Assembly: GCA_032622095.1 (NCBI GenBank)
Contig: CP136061.1
Coordinates: 169,203,107 to 169,267,106, forward strand
Reading direction: 5' to 3'
Length of the DNA stretch: 64,000 bases
Source: Siphonodentalium dalli
Taxonomy: Eukaryota; Mollusca; Scaphopoda; Gadilida; Siphonodentaliidae
The notes under the pieces were generated by a model that saw nothing but the letters and a program-made list of their open reading frames with translations, made no database searches and was not told where the DNA came from. Of the stretch, positions 39,201 to 55,000 are shown piece after piece. Position 1 is the stretch's first letter, and each line of letters starts with the position of its first letter. A program made the position numbers and the translations under genes.

Positions 39201-42200
39201 TAACAAACAACGCTCTTTATGCTTACCATATCCGGATCTATACAAAAGTCAGGAAACGTAACGTACTGTTTATGCCATAGTTCTGTATGATATAACAACA
39301 AATTCTGCCTATATTTTACTATTTCTGTTTATGGCGGTTTTTGACGGAGCTGAATATTTTAACAGCATACCCACCGCCAAAGACAGCCCGTATCTTTAAT
39401 ATGAGCAATAACAGATGTTTTTTTATTAATACCAAATGCTCTCACCATACCCAGAAGCTGCACCTTGCATGGAAAATGATATATTGAGATGTCTGCCTAA
39501 GGTCGGATTATTTCAAGAGTCTCCCGAATGTCTTTTCATGTTGTTAGGTATATGTATATCATTACATGGTATTGGTTATAATAATTAAAGGCACGGGCGG
39601 CGTTCGTTGCAGAACTATTCATATGTGATCAAATCGCCACCAACAGATGGAATATTAAAATATATATAGCTTTGTCGAGATGTCTCCCTAAGGTCGGATT
39701 ATTTCAAGAGTCTCCCTAATGTCGTTAATTTTGTTAGCTATATGTATATGTATATGAGTACATGACATTGGTTATAATAATTAAAGGCACGAGCGGTGTT
39801 CGTTGCAGAAATATTAATATGTGGTCAAATCGCCACCAACAGATGGAATATTAAAATATGTACAGTTTTGTTCATATGCAAACGTAATCAGTGCATGAAT
39901 AGTGTATTGTCCTCAATGTGTACGATGATTGCGTAAACAACAGCATGCTCGTGTTACAGAAGTTTTGCTTCTGTTTACATAACACAACGCAATCATATTG
40001 GTTAATCACACAAACATTATATAAACGCTCTTCATTATTTCCATATAAGAAATATAGTAACAAACACCGCTCTTTATGTTTACCATATCCGGATCTATAC
40101 AAAAGTCAGGAAACGTAACGTACTGTTTATGCCATAGTTCTGTATGATATAACAACAAATTCTGCCTATATTTTACTATTTCTGTTTATGGCGGTTTTTG
40201 ACGGAGCTGAATATTTTAACAGCATACCCACCGCCAAAGACAGTCCGTATCTTTAATATGAGCAATAAAAGATGTTTTTTTATAAATACCAAATGCTCTC
40301 ACCATACCCTGAAGCTGCACGTTGCATGGAAAATGATATATTGAGATGTCTGCCTAAGGTCGGATTATTTCAAGAGTCTCCCGAATGTCGTTTCATGCCG
40401 TTAGGTATATGTATATCATTACATGGTATTGGTTATAATAATTAAAGGCACGGGCGGCGTTCGTTGCAGAACTATTCATATGTGATCAAATCGCCACCAA
40501 CAGATGGAATATTAAAATATATATAGCTTTGTTGAGATGTCTCCCTAAGGTCGGATTATTTCAAGAGTCTCCCTAATGTCGTTAATTTTGTTAGCTATAT
40601 GTATATGAGTACATGGCATTGGTTATAATAATTAAAGGCACGGGCGGTATTCGTTGCAGAAATATTAATATGTGGTCAAATCGCCACCAACAGATGGAAT
40701 ATTAAAATATGTACAGTTTTGTTCATATGCAAACGTAATCAGCGCGTGAATAGTGTATTGTCCTCAATGTGTACGATGATTGCGTAAACAACAGCATGCT
40801 CGTGATACAGAAGTTTTGCTTCTGTTTACAAAACACAACGCAATCATATTGGTTAATCACACAAACATTATATAAACGCTCTTCATTATTTCTATATAAG
40901 AAAAATAGTAACAACCAACGCTCTTTATGCTTACCATATCCGGATCTATACAATAGTCAGGAAACGTAACGGTTTTTTTCCTTTTGTTTGCACAACAAAG
41001 TGAAAACAAATGACAATAACATACTGTTTATGCCATATTTCTGTATGATATAACAACAACTTCTGCCTATATTTTACTATTTCTGTTTATGGCGGTTTTT
41101 GACGGAGATGAATATTTTAACAGCATACCCACCGCCAACACCGCCCGTATCTTTAATATGAGCAATAAAATATGTTTTTTTATTAATACCAAATGCTCTC
41201 ATCATACCCAGAAGCTGCACGTTGCATGGAAAATGATATATTGAGATGTCTGCCTAAGGTCGGATTATTTCAAGAGTCTCCCGAATGTCGTTTCATGTTG
41301 TTAGGTATATGTATATCATTATATGGTATTGGTTATAATAATTAAAGGCACGGGCGCCGTTCGTTGCAGAACTATTCATATGTGATCAAATCGCCACCAA
41401 CAGATGGAATATTAAAATATATATAGCTTTGTCGAGATGTCTCCCTAAGGTCGGATTATTTCAAGAGTCTCACTAATGTCGTTAATTTTGTTAGCTATAT
41501 GTATATGTATATCAGTACATGGCATTGGTTATAATAATTAAAGGCACGGGTGGCGTTCGTTGCAGAACTATTCATATGTGATCAAATCGCCACCAACAGA
41601 TGGAATATTAAAATATATATAGCTTTGTCGAGATGTCTCCATAAGGTCGGATTATTTCAAGAGTCTCCCTAATGTCGTTAATTTTGTTAGCTATATGTAT
41701 ATGTATATCAGTACATGGCATTGGTTATAATAATTAAAGGCACGGGCGGTGTTCGTTGCAGAAATATTAATATGTGGTCAAATCGCCACCAACAGATGGA
41801 ATATTAAAATATGTACTGTTTTGTTCATATACAAACGTAATCAGAGCATGAATAGTGTATTGTCTTAAATGTGTACGATGATTGCGTAAACAACAGCATG
41901 CTCGTGTTACGGAAGTTTTGCTTCTGTTTACATAACACAACGCAATCAAATTGGTTAATCACACAAACATTATATAAACGCTCTTCATTATTTCCATATA
42001 AGAAATATAGTAACAAACAACGCTCTTTATGCTTACCATATCCGGATCTATACAAAAGTCAGGAAACGTAACGTACTGTTTATGCCATAGTTCTGTATGA
42101 TATAACAACAAATTCTGCCTATATTTTACTATTTCTGTTTATGGCGGTTTTTGACGGAGCTGAATATTTTAACAGCATACCCACCGCCAAAGACAGCCCG

Positions 42201-44489
42201 TATCTTTAATATGAGCAATAACAGATGTTTTTTTATTAATACCAAATGCTCTCACCATACCCAGAAGCTGCACCTTGCATGGAAAATGATATATTGAGAT
42301 GTCTGCCTAAGGTCGGATTATTTCAAGAGTCTCCCGAATGTCTTTTCATGTTGTTAGGTATATGTATATCATTACATGGTATTGGTTATAATAATTAAAG
42401 GCACGGGCGGCGTTCGTTGCAGAACTATTAATATGTGATCAAATCGCCACCAACAGATGGAATATTAAAATATATATAGCTGTGTCGAGATGTCTCCCTA
42501 CGGTCGGATTATTTCAAGAGTCTCCCTAATGTCGTTAATTTTGTTAGCTATATGTATATGTATATCAGTACATGGAATTTGTTATAATAATTAAAGGCAC
42601 GGGCGGTGTTCGTTGCAGAAATATTAATATGTGGTCAAATCGCCACCAACAGATGGAATATTAAAATATGTACAGTTTTGTTCATATGCAAACGTAATCA
42701 GCGCACGAATAGTGTATTGTCCTCAATGTGTACGATGATTGCGTAAACAACAGCATGCTCGTGTTACAGAAGTTTTGCTTCTGTTTACAAAACACAACGC
42801 AATCATATTGGTTAATCACACAAACATTATATAAACGCTCTGCATTATTTCCATATAAGAAAAATAGTAACAACCAACGCTCTTTATGCTTACCATATCC
42901 GGATTTATACAATAGTCAGGAAACGTAACGGTTTTTTCCTTTTGTTTGCACAACAAAGTGAAAACAAATGACAATAACATACTGTTTATGCCATATTTCT
43001 GTATGATATAACAACAACTTCTGCCTATATTTTACTATTTCTGTTTATGGCGGTTTTTGACGGAGATGAATATTTTAACAGCATACCCACCGCCAACACC
43101 GCCCGTACCTTTAATATGAGCAATAAAATATGTTTTTTTATTAATACCAAATGCTCTCATCATACCCAGAAGCTGCACGTTGCATGGAAAATGATATATT
43201 GAGATGTCTGCCTAAGGTCGGATTATTTCAAGAGTCTCCCGAATGTCGTTTCATGTTGTTAGGTATATGTATATCATTACATGGTATTGGTTATAATAAT
43301 TAAAGGCACGGGCGGCGTTCGTTGCAGAACTATTCATATGTGATCAAATCGCCACCAACAGATGGAATATTAAAATATATATAGCTTTGTCGAGATGTCT
43401 CCCTAAGGTCGGATTATTTCAAGAGTCTCCCTAATGTCGTTAATTTTGTTAAGCTATATGTATATGTATATCAGTACATGGCATTGGTTATAATAATTAA
43501 AGGCACGGGCGGTGTTCGTTGCAGAAATATTAATATGTGGTCAAATCGCCACCAACAGATGGAATATTAAAATATGTACAGTTTTGTTCATATACAAACG
43601 TAATCAGCGCATGAATAGTGTATTGTCCTCAATGTGTACGATGATTGCGTAAACAACAGCATGCTCGTGTTATAAAAGTTTTGCTTCTGTTTACATAACA
43701 CAACGCAATCATATTAGTTAATCACACAAACATTATATAAACGCTCTTCATTATTTCCATATAAGAAAAATAGTAACAAACAACGCTCTTTATGCTTACC
43801 ATATCCGGATCTATACAAAAGTCAGGAAACGTAACGTAAAGTTTATGCCATAGTTCTGTATGATATAACAACAAATTCTGCCTATATTTTACTATTTCTG
43901 TTTATGGCGGTTTTTGACGGAGCTGAATATTTTAACAGCATACCCACCGCCAAAGAAAGCCCGTATCTTTAATATGAGCAATAAAAGATGTTTTTTTATT
44001 AATACCAAATGCTCTCACCATACCCAGAAGCTGCACGTTGCATGGAAAATGATATATTGAGATGTCTGCCTAAGGTCGGATTATTTCAAGAGTCTCCCGA
44101 ATGTCGTTTCATGTTGTTAGGTATATGTATATCATTACATGGTATTGGTTATAATAATTAAAGGCACGGGCGGCGTTCGTTGCAGAACTATTCATATGTG
44201 ATCAAATCGCCACCAACAGATGGAATATTAAAATATATATAGCTTTGTCGAGATGTCTCCCTAAGGTCGGATTATTTCAAGAGTCTCCCTAATGTCGTTA
44301 ATGTTGTTAGCTATATGTATATGTATATCAGTACATGGCATTGGTTATAATAATTAAAGGCACGGGCGGTGTTCGTTGCAGAAATATTAATATGTGGTCA
44401 AATCGCCACCAACAGATGGAATATTAAAATATGTACAGTTTTGTTCATATGCAAACGTAATCAGCGCACGAATAGTGTATTGTCCTCAA

Positions 44490-44714
44490 TGTGTACGATG
44501 ATTGCGTAAACAACAGCATGCTCGTGTTACCGAAGTTTTGCTTCTGTTCACATAACACAACGCAATCATATTGGTTAATTAAAGGCACGGGCGGTGTTCG
44601 TTGCAGAAATATTAATATGTGGTCAAATCGCCACCAACAGATGGAATATTAAAATATGTACATTTTTGTTCATATGCAAACGTAATCAGCGCACGAATAG
44701 TGTATTGTCCTCAA
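44490..44714 (+). repeat. 225-bp truncated satellite unit
   Basis: Between two anchors only 225 bp apart. The unit keeps the hairpin and the attaaaggcacgggcggtgtt block but lacks the rest. Its junction ttggttaattaaaggcacgg fuses the end of the hairpin segment to the middle of the monomer through shared ttaatt bases. Confidence 0.9.
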
Positions 44715-45817
44715 TGTGTACGATGATTGCGTAAACAACAGCATGCTCGTGTTACCGAAGTTTTGCTTCTGTTTACATAACACAACGCAATCATATTGGT
44801 TAATCACACAAACATTATATAAACGCTCTTCATTACTTCCATATAAGAAAAATAGTAACAAACAACGCTTTTATGCTTACCATATCCGGATCTATACAAA
44901 AGTCAGGAAACGTAACGGTTTTTTCCTTTAGTTTGCACAACAAAGTGAAAACAATTGACAATAACATACTGTTTATGCCATATTTCTGTATGATATAAAA
45001 AACAACAAATTCTGCCTATATTTTACTATTTCTGTTTATGGCGGTTTTTGACGGAGATGAATATTTTAACAGCATACCCACCGCCAACACCGCCCGTATC
45101 TATAATATGAGCAATAAAAGATATTTTTTATTAATACCAAATGCTCTCACCATACCCAGAAGCTGCACGTTGCATGGAAAATGATATATTGAGATGTCTG
45201 TCTAAGGTCGGATTATTTCAAGAGTCTCCCGAATGTCGTTTCATGTTGTTAGGTATATGTATATCATTACATGGTATTGGTTATAATAATTTAAGGCACG
45301 GGCGGCGTTCGTTGCAGAACTATTCATATGTAATCAAATCGCCACCAACAGATGGAATATTAAAATATATATAGCTGTGTCGAGATGTCTCCCTAAGGTC
45401 GGATTATTTCAAGAGTCTCCCTAATGTCGTTAATTTTGTTAGCTATAGGTATATGTATATCATTACATGGTATTGGTTATAATAATTAAAGGCACGGGCG
45501 GCGTTCGTTGCAGAACTATTCATATGTGATCAAATCGCCACCAACATGTGGAATATTAAAATATATATAGCTTTGTCGAGATGTCTCCCTAAGGTCGGAT
45601 TATTTCAAGAGTCTCCCTAATGTCGTTAATGTTGTTAGCTATATGTATATGTATATCAGTACATGGCATTGGTTATAATAATTAAAGGCACGGGCGGTGT
45701 TCGTTGCAGAAATATTAATATGTGGTCAAATCGCCACCAACAGATGGAATATTAAAATATGTACAGTTTTGTTCATATGCAAACGTAATCAGCGCACGAA
45801 TAGTGTATTGTCCTCAA

Positions 45818-46042
45818 TGTGTACGATGATTGCGTAAACAACAGCATGCTCGTGTTACCGAAGTTTTGCTTCTGTTTACATAACACAACGCAATCATATT
45901 GGTTAATTAAAGGCACGGGCGGTGTTCGTTGCAGAAATATTAATATGTGGTCAAATCGCGACCAACAGATGGAATATTAAAATATGTACATTTTTGTTCA
46001 TATGCAAACGTAATCAGCGCACGAATAGTGTATTGTCCTCAA
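45818..46042 (+). repeat. 225-bp truncated satellite unit
   Basis: Same structure and same junction as the unit at 44490-44714, with its own variants (aaatcgcgaccaacag at 45955-45970). Its following hairpin has acgctcttgttaccgaac. Confidence 0.9.
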
Positions 46043-49000
46043 TGTGTACGATGATTGCGTAAACAACAGCACGCTCTTGTTACCGAACTTTTGCTTCTGT
46101 TTACATAACACAACGCAATCATATTGGTTAATCACACAAACATTATATAAACGCTCTTCATTACTTCCATATAAGAAAAATAGTAACAAACAACGCTTTT
46201 ATGCTTACCATATCCGGATCTATACAAAAGTCAGGAAACGTAACGGTTTTTTCCTTTAGTTTGCACAACAAAGTGAAAACAATTGACAATAACATACTGT
46301 TTATGCCATATTTCTGTATGATATAAAAAACAACAAATTCTGCCTATATTTTACTATTTCTGTTTATGGCGGTTTTTGACGGAGATGAATATTTTAACAG
46401 CATACCCACCGCCAACACCGCCCGTATCTATAATATGAGCAATAAAAGATGTTTTTTATTAATACCAAATGCTCTCACCATACCCAGAAGCTGCACGTTG
46501 CATGGAAAATGATATATTGAGATGTCTGTCTAAGGTCGGATTATTTCAAGAGTCTCCCGAATGTCGTTTCATGTTGTTAGGTATATGTATATCATTACAT
46601 GGTATTGGTTATAATAATTTAAGGCACGGGCGGCGTTCGTTGCAGAACTATTCATATGTAATCAAATCGCCACCAACAGATGGAATATTAAAATATATAT
46701 AGCTTTGTCGAGATGTCTCAATAAGGTCGGATTATTTCAAGAGTCTCCATAATGTCGTTAATTTTGTTAGCTATATGTATATGTATATCAGTACATGGCA
46801 TTGGTTATAATAATTAAAGGCACGGGCCGTGTTCGTTGCAGAAGTATTAATATGTGGTCAAATCGCCACCAACAGATGGAATATTAAAATATGTACAGTT
46901 TTGTTCATATGTGCAAACGTAATCAGCGCGTGAATAGTGTATTGTCCTCAATGTGTACGATGATTGCGTAAACAACAGCATGCTCGTGTTACAGAAGTTT
47001 TGCTTCTGTTTACATAACACAACGCAATCATATTGGTTAATCACACAAACATTATATAAACGCTCTTCATTATTTCCATATAAGAAAAATAGTAACAAAC
47101 AACGCTCTTTATGCTTACCATATGCGGATCTATACAAAAGTCAGGAAACGTAACGGTTTTTTCCTTTTGTTTGCACAACAAAGTGAAAACAATTGACAAT
47201 AACATACTGTTTATGCCATATTTCTGTATGATATAACAAAACATTCTGCCTGTATTTTACTATTTCTGTTTATGGCTGTTTTTGAAGGAGATGAATATTT
47301 TAACAGCATACCCACCGCCAACACCGCCCGTATCTTTAATATGAGCAATAAAAGATCTTTTTTTTAATTATTAATACCAATGCTCTCACCATACCAAGAA
47401 GCTGCGCGTTGCATGGCAAATGATATATTGAGATGTCTCCCTAAGGTCGGATTATTTCAAGAATCTCCCTAATGTCGTTCATGTTTGGTATATGTATATC
47501 ATTACATGGTATTGGTTACAATAATTAAAGGCACGTGCGGCGTTCTTTGCAGAAATATTCATATGTGTTCAAATCGCCACCAACAGATGGAATATTAAAA
47601 TATATATAGCTGTGTCGAGATGTCTCCCTAAGGTCGGATTATTTCAAGAGTCTCCATAATGTCGTTAATTTTGTTAGCTATATGTATATGTATATCAGTA
47701 CACGGCATTGGTTATCATAATTAAAGTCACGGGCGGCGTTCGTTGCAGAAATATTAATATGCGGTCAAATCGCCACCACCAATAGGAATATTAAAATATA
47801 TAGTTTTGTTCATATGCAAACATAATCAGCTCGTAAATAGTATATTGTCCTCAAGGTGTACGATGGTTGTGTGAACAACAGCCTACTCGTGTTACAGAAG
47901 TTTTGCTGCTGTTTACATAACACAACGCAGTCATATTGGTTAATCTCACAAACATTACATGAACGCTCTTCATTATTTCCATATAAGAAATATAGTAACA
48001 AACACCGCTCTTTATGTTTACCATATCCGGATCTATACAAAAGTCAGGAAACGTAACGTACTGTTTATGCCATAGTTCTGTATGATATAACAACAAATTC
48101 TGCCTATATTTTACTATTTCTGTTTATGGCGGTTTTTGACGGAGCTGAATATTTTAACAGCATACCCACCGCCAAAGACAGTCCGTATCTTTAATAAGCA
48201 ATAAAAGATGTTTTTTTATAAATACCAAATGCTCTCACCATACCCTGAAGCTGCACGTTGCATGGAAAATGATATATTGAGATGTCTGCCTAAGGTCGGA
48301 TTATTTCAAGAGTCTCCCGAATGTCGTTTCATGCCGTTAGGTATATGTATATCATTACATGGTATTGGTTATAATAATTAAAGGCACGGGCGGCGTTCGT
48401 TGCAGAACTATTCATATGTGATCAAATCGCCACCAACAGATGGAATATTAAAATATATATAGCTTTGTTGAGATGTCTCCCTAAGGTCGGATTATTTCAA
48501 GAGTCTCCCTAATGTCGTTAATTTTGTTAGCTATATGTATATGAGTACATGGCATTGGTTATAATAATTAAAGGCACGGGCGGTATTCGTTGCAGAAATA
48601 TTAATATGTGGTCAAATCGCCACCAACAGATGGAATATTAAAATATGTACAGTTTTGTTCATATGCAAACGTAATCAGCGCGTGAATAGTGTATTGTCCT
48701 CAATGTGTACGATGATTGCGTAAACAACAGCATGCTCGTGATACAGAAGTTTTGCTTCTGTTTACAAAACACAACGCAATCATATTGGTTAATCACACAA
48801 ACATTATATAAACGCTCTTCATTATTTATATATAAGAAAAATAGTAACAACCAACGCTCTTTATGCTTACCATATCCGGATCTATACAATAGTCAGGAAA
48901 CGTAACGGTTTTTTCCTTTTGTTTGCACAACAAAGTGAAAACAAATGACAATAACATACTGTTTATGCCATATTTCTGTATGATATAACAACAACTTCTG

Positions 49001-52000
49001 CCTATATTTTACTATTTCTGTTTATGGCGGTTTTTGACGGAGATGAATATTTTAACAGCATACCCACCGCCAACACCGCCCGTATCTTTAATATGAGCAA
49101 TAAAATATGTTTTTTTATTAATACCAAATGCTCTCATCATACCCAGAAGCTGCACGTTGCATGGAAAATGATATATTGAGATGTCTGCCTAAGGTCGGAT
49201 TATTTCAAGAGTCTCCCGAATGTCGTTTCATGTTGTTAGGTATATGTATATCATTATATGGTATTGGTTATAATAATTAAAGGCACGGGCGCCGTTCGTT
49301 GCAGAACTATTCATATGTGATCAAATCGCCACCAACAGATGGAATATTAAAATATATATAGCTTTGTCGAGATGTCTCCCTAAGGTCGGATTATTTCAAG
49401 AGTCTCACTAATGTCGTTAATTTTGTTAGCTATATGTATATGTATATCAGTACATGGCATTGGTTATAATAATTAAAGGCACGGGTGGCGTTCGTTGCAG
49501 AACTATTCATATGTGATCAAATCGCCACCAACAGATGGAATATTAAAATATATATAGCTTTGTCGAGATGTCTCCATAAGGTCGGATTATTTCAAGAGTC
49601 TCCCTAATGTCGTTAATTTTGTTAGCTATATGTATATGTATATCAGTACATGGCATTGGTTATAATAATTAAAGGCACGGGCGGTGTTCGTTGCAGAAAT
49701 ATTAATATGTGGTCAAATCGCCACCAACAGATGGAATATTAAAATATGTATTGTTTTGTTCATATACAAACGTAATCAGAGCATGAATAGTGTATTGTCT
49801 TAAATGTGTACGATGATTGCGTAAACAACAGCATGCTCGTGTTACGGAAGTTTTGCTTCTGTTTACATAACACAACGCAATCAAATTGGTTAATCACACA
49901 AACATTATATAAACGCTCTTCATTATTTCCATATAAGAAATATAGTAACAAACAACGCTCTTTATGCTTACCATATCCGGATCTATACAAAAGTCAGGAA
50001 ACGTAACGTACTGTTTATGCCATAGTTCTGTATGATATAACAACAAATTCTGCCTATATTTTACTATTTCTGTTTATGGCGGTTTTTGACGGAGCTGAAT
50101 ATTTTAACAGCATACCCACCGCCAAAGACAGCCCGTATCTTTAATATGAGCAATAACAGATGTTTTTTTATTAATACCAAATGCTCTCACCATACCCAGA
50201 AGCTGCACCTTGCATGGAAAATGATATATTGAGATGTCTGCCTAAGGTCGGATTATTTCAAGAGTCTCCCGAATGTCTTTTCATGTTGTTAGGTATATGT
50301 ATATCATTACATGGTATTGGTTACAATAATTAAAGGCACGTGCGGCGTTCTTTGCAGAAATATTCATATGTGTTCAAATCGCCACCAACAGATGGAATAT
50401 TAAAATATATATAGCTGTGTCGAGATGTCTCCCTAAGGTCGGATTATTTCAAGAGTCTCCATAATGTCGTTAATTTTGTTAGCTATATGTATATGTATAT
50501 CAGTACACGGCATTGGTTATCATAATTAAAGTCACGGGCGGCGTTCGTTGCAGAAATATTAATATGCGGTCAAATCGCCACCATCAATAGGAATATTAAA
50601 ATATATAGTTTTGTTCATATGCAAACATAATCAGCTCGTAAATAGTATATTGTCCTCAAGGTGTACGATGGTTGTGTGAACAACAGCCTACTCGTGTTAC
50701 AGAAGTTTTGCTGCTGTTTACATAACACAACGCAGTCATATTGGTTAATCTCACAAACATTACATGAACGCTCTTCATTATTTCCATATAAGAAATATAG
50801 TAACAAACACCGCTCTTTATGTTTACCATATCCGGATCTATACAAAAGTCAGGAAACGTAACGTACTGTTTATGCCATAGTTCTGTATGATATAACAACA
50901 AATTCTGCCTATATTTTACTATTTCTGTTTATGGCGGTTTTTGACGGAGCTGAATATTTTAACAGCATACCCACCGCCAAAGACAGTCCGTATCTTTAAT
51001 AAGCAATAAAAGATGTTTTTTTATAAATACCAAATGCTCTCACCATACCCTGAAGCTGCACGTTGCATGGAAAATGATATATTGAGATGTCTGCCTAAGG
51101 TCGGATTATTTCAAGAGTCTCCCGAATGTCGTTTCATGCCGTTAGGTATATGTATATCATTACATGGTATTGGTTATAATAATTAAAGGCACGGGCGGCG
51201 TTCGTTGCAGAACTATTCATATGTGATCAAATCGCCACCAACAGATGGAATATTAAAATATATATAGCTTTGTTGAGATGTCTCCCTAAGGTCGGATTAT
51301 TTCAAGAGTCTCCCTAATGTCGTTAATTTTGTTAGCTATATGTATATGAGTACATGGCATTGGTTATAATAATTAAAGGCACGGGCGGTATTCGTTGCAG
51401 AAATATTAATATGTGGTCAAATCGCCACCAACAGATGGAATATTAAAATATGTACAGTTTTGTTCATATGCAAACGTAATCAGCGCGTGAATAGTGTATT
51501 GTCCTCAATGTGTACGATGATTGCGTAAACAACAGCATGCTCGTGATACAGAAGTTTTGCTTCTGTTTACAAAACACAACGCAATCATATTGGTTAATCA
51601 CACAAACATTATATAAACGCTCTTCATTATTTCTATATAAGAAAAATAGTAACAACCAACGCTCTTTATGCTTACCATATCCGGATCTATACAATAGTCA
51701 GGAAACGTAACGGTTTTTTCCTTTTGTTTGCACAACAAAGTGAAAACAAATGACAATAACATACTGTTTATGCCATATTTCTGTATGATATAACAACAAC
51801 TTCTGCCTATATTTTACTATTTCTGTTTATGGCGGTTTTTGACGGAGATGAATATTTTAACAGCATACCCACCGCCAACACCGCCCGTATCTTTAATATG
51901 AGCAATAAAATATGTTTTTTTATTAATACCAAATGCTCTCATCATACCCAGAAGCTGCACGTTGCATGGAAAATGATATATTGAGATGTCTGCCTAAGGT

Positions 52001-55000
52001 CGGATTATTTCAAGAGTCTCCCGAATGTCGTTTCATGTTGTTAGGTATATGTATATCATTATATGGTATTGGTTATAATAATTAAAGGCACGGGCGCCGT
52101 TCGTTGCAGAACTATTCATATGTGATCAAATCGCCACCAACAGATGGAATATTAAAATATATATAGCTTTGTCGAGATGTCTCCCTAAGGTCGGATTATT
52201 TCAAGAGTCTCACTAATGTCGTTAATTTTGTTAGCTATATGTATATGTATATCAGTACATGGCATTGGTTATAATAATTAAAGGCACGGGTGGCGTTCGT
52301 TGCAGAACTATTCATATGTGATCAAATCGCCACCAACAGATGGAATATTAAAATATATATAGCTTTGTCGAGATGTCTCCATAAGGTCGGATTATTTCAA
52401 GAGTCTCCCTAATGTCGTTAATTTTGTTAGCTATATGTATATGTATATCAGTACATGGCATTGGTTATAATAATTAAAGGCACGGGCGGTGTTCGTTGCA
52501 GAAATATTAATATGTGGTCAAATCGCCACCAACAGATGGAATATTAAAATATGTATTGTTTTGTTCATATACAAACGTAATCAGAGCATGAATAGTGTAT
52601 TGTCTTAAATGTGTACGATGATTGCGTAAACAACAGCATGCTCGTGTTACGGAAGTTTTGCTTCTGTTTACATAACACAACGCAATCAAATTGGTTAATC
52701 ACACAAACATTATATAAACGCTCTTCATTATTTCCATATAAGAAATATAGTAACAAACAACGCTCTTTATGCTTACCATATCCGGATCTATACAAAAGTC
52801 AGGAAACGTAACGTACTGTTTATGCCATAGTTCTGTATGATATAACAACAAATTCTGCCTATATTTTACTATTTCTGTTTATGGCGGTTTTTGACGGAGC
52901 TGAATATTTTAACAGCATACCCACCGCCAAAGACAGCCCGTATCTTTAATATGAGCAATAACAGATGTTTTTTTATTAATACCAAATGCTCTCACCATAC
53001 CCAGAAGCTGCACCTTGCATGGAAAATGATATATTGAGATGTCTGCCTAAGGTCGGATTATTTCAAGAGTCTCCCGAATGTCTTTTCATGTTGTTAGGTA
53101 TATGTATATCATTACATGGTATTGGTTATAATAATTAAAGGCACGGGCGGCGTTCGTTGCAGAACTATTAATATGTGATCAAATCGCCACCAACAGATGG
53201 AATATTAAAATATATATAGCTGTGTCGAGATGTCTCCCTACGGTCGGATTATTTCAAGAGTCTCCCTAATGTCGTTAATTTTGTTAGCTATATGTATATC
53301 AGTACATGGAATTTGTTATAATAATTAAAGGCACGGGCGGTGTTCGTTGCAGAAATATTAATATGTGGTCAAATCGCCACCAACAGATGGAATATTAAAA
53401 TATGTACAGTTTTGTTCATATGCAAACGTAATCAGCGCACGAATAGTGTATTGTCCTCAATGTGTACGATGATTGCGTAAACAACAGCATGCTCGTGTTA
53501 CAGAAGTTTTGCTTCTGTTTACAAAACACAACGCAATCATATTGGTTAATCACACAAACATTATATAAACGCTCTTCATTATTTCCATATAAGAAAAATA
53601 GTAACAACCAACGCTCTTTATGCTTACCATATCCGGATTTATACAATAGTCAGGAAACGTAACGGTTTTTTCCTTTTGTTTGCACAACAAAGTGAAAACA
53701 AATGACAATAACATACTGTTTATGCCATATTTCTGTATGATATAACAACAACTTCTGCCTATATTTTACTATTTCTGTTTATGGCGGTTTTTGACGGAGA
53801 TGAATATTTTAACAGCATACCCACCGCCAACACCGCCCGTACCTTTAATATGAGCAATAAAATATGTTTTTTTATTAATACCAAATGCTCTCATCATACC
53901 CAGAAGCTGCACGTTGCATGGAAAATGATATATTGAGATGTCTGCCTAAGGTCGGATTATTTCAAGAGTCTCCCGAATGTCGTTTCATGTTGTTAGGTAT
54001 ATGTATATCATTACATGGTATTGGTTATAATAATTAAAGGCACGGGCGGCGTTCGTTGCAGAACTATTCATATGTGATCAAATCGCCACCAACAGATGGA
54101 ATATTAAAATATATATAGCTTTGTCGAGATGTCTCCCTAAGGTCGGATTATTTCAAGAGTCTCCCTAATGTCGTTAATTTTGTTAGCTATATGTATATGT
54201 ATATCAGTACATGGCATTGGTTATAATAATTAAAGGCACGGGCGGTGTTCGTTGCAGAAATATTAATATGTGGTCAAATCGCCACCAACAGATGGAATAT
54301 TAAAATATGTACAGTTTTGTTCATATACAAACGTAATCAGCGCATGAATAGTGTATTGTCCTCAATGTGTACGATGATTGCGTAAACAACAGCATGCTCG
54401 TGTTATAAAAGTTTTGCTTCTGTTTACATAACACAACGCAATCATATTAGTTAATCACACAAACATTATATAAACGCTCTTCATTATTTCCATATAAGAA
54501 AAATAGTAACAAACAACGCTCTTTATGCTTACCATATCCGGATCTATACAAAAGTCAGGAAACGTAACGTAAAGTTTATGCCATAGTTCTGTATGATATA
54601 ACAACAAATTCTGCCTATATTTTACTATTTCTGTTTATGGCGGTTTTTGACGGAGCTGAATATTTTAACAGCATACCCACCGCCAAAGACAGCCCGTATC
54701 TTTAATATGAGCAATAAAAGATGTTTTTTTATTAATACCAAATGCTCTCACCATACCCAGAAGCTGCACGTTGCATGGAAAATGATATATTGAGATGTCT
54801 GCCTAAGGTCGGATTATTTCAAGAGTCTCCCGAATGTCGTTTCATGTTGTTAGGTATATGTATATCATTACATGGTATTGGTTATAATAATTAAAGGCAC
54901 GGGCGGCGTTCGTTGCAGAACTATTCATATGTGATCAAATCGCCACCAACAGATGGAATATTAAAATATATATAGCTTTGTCGAGATGTCTCCCTAAGGT

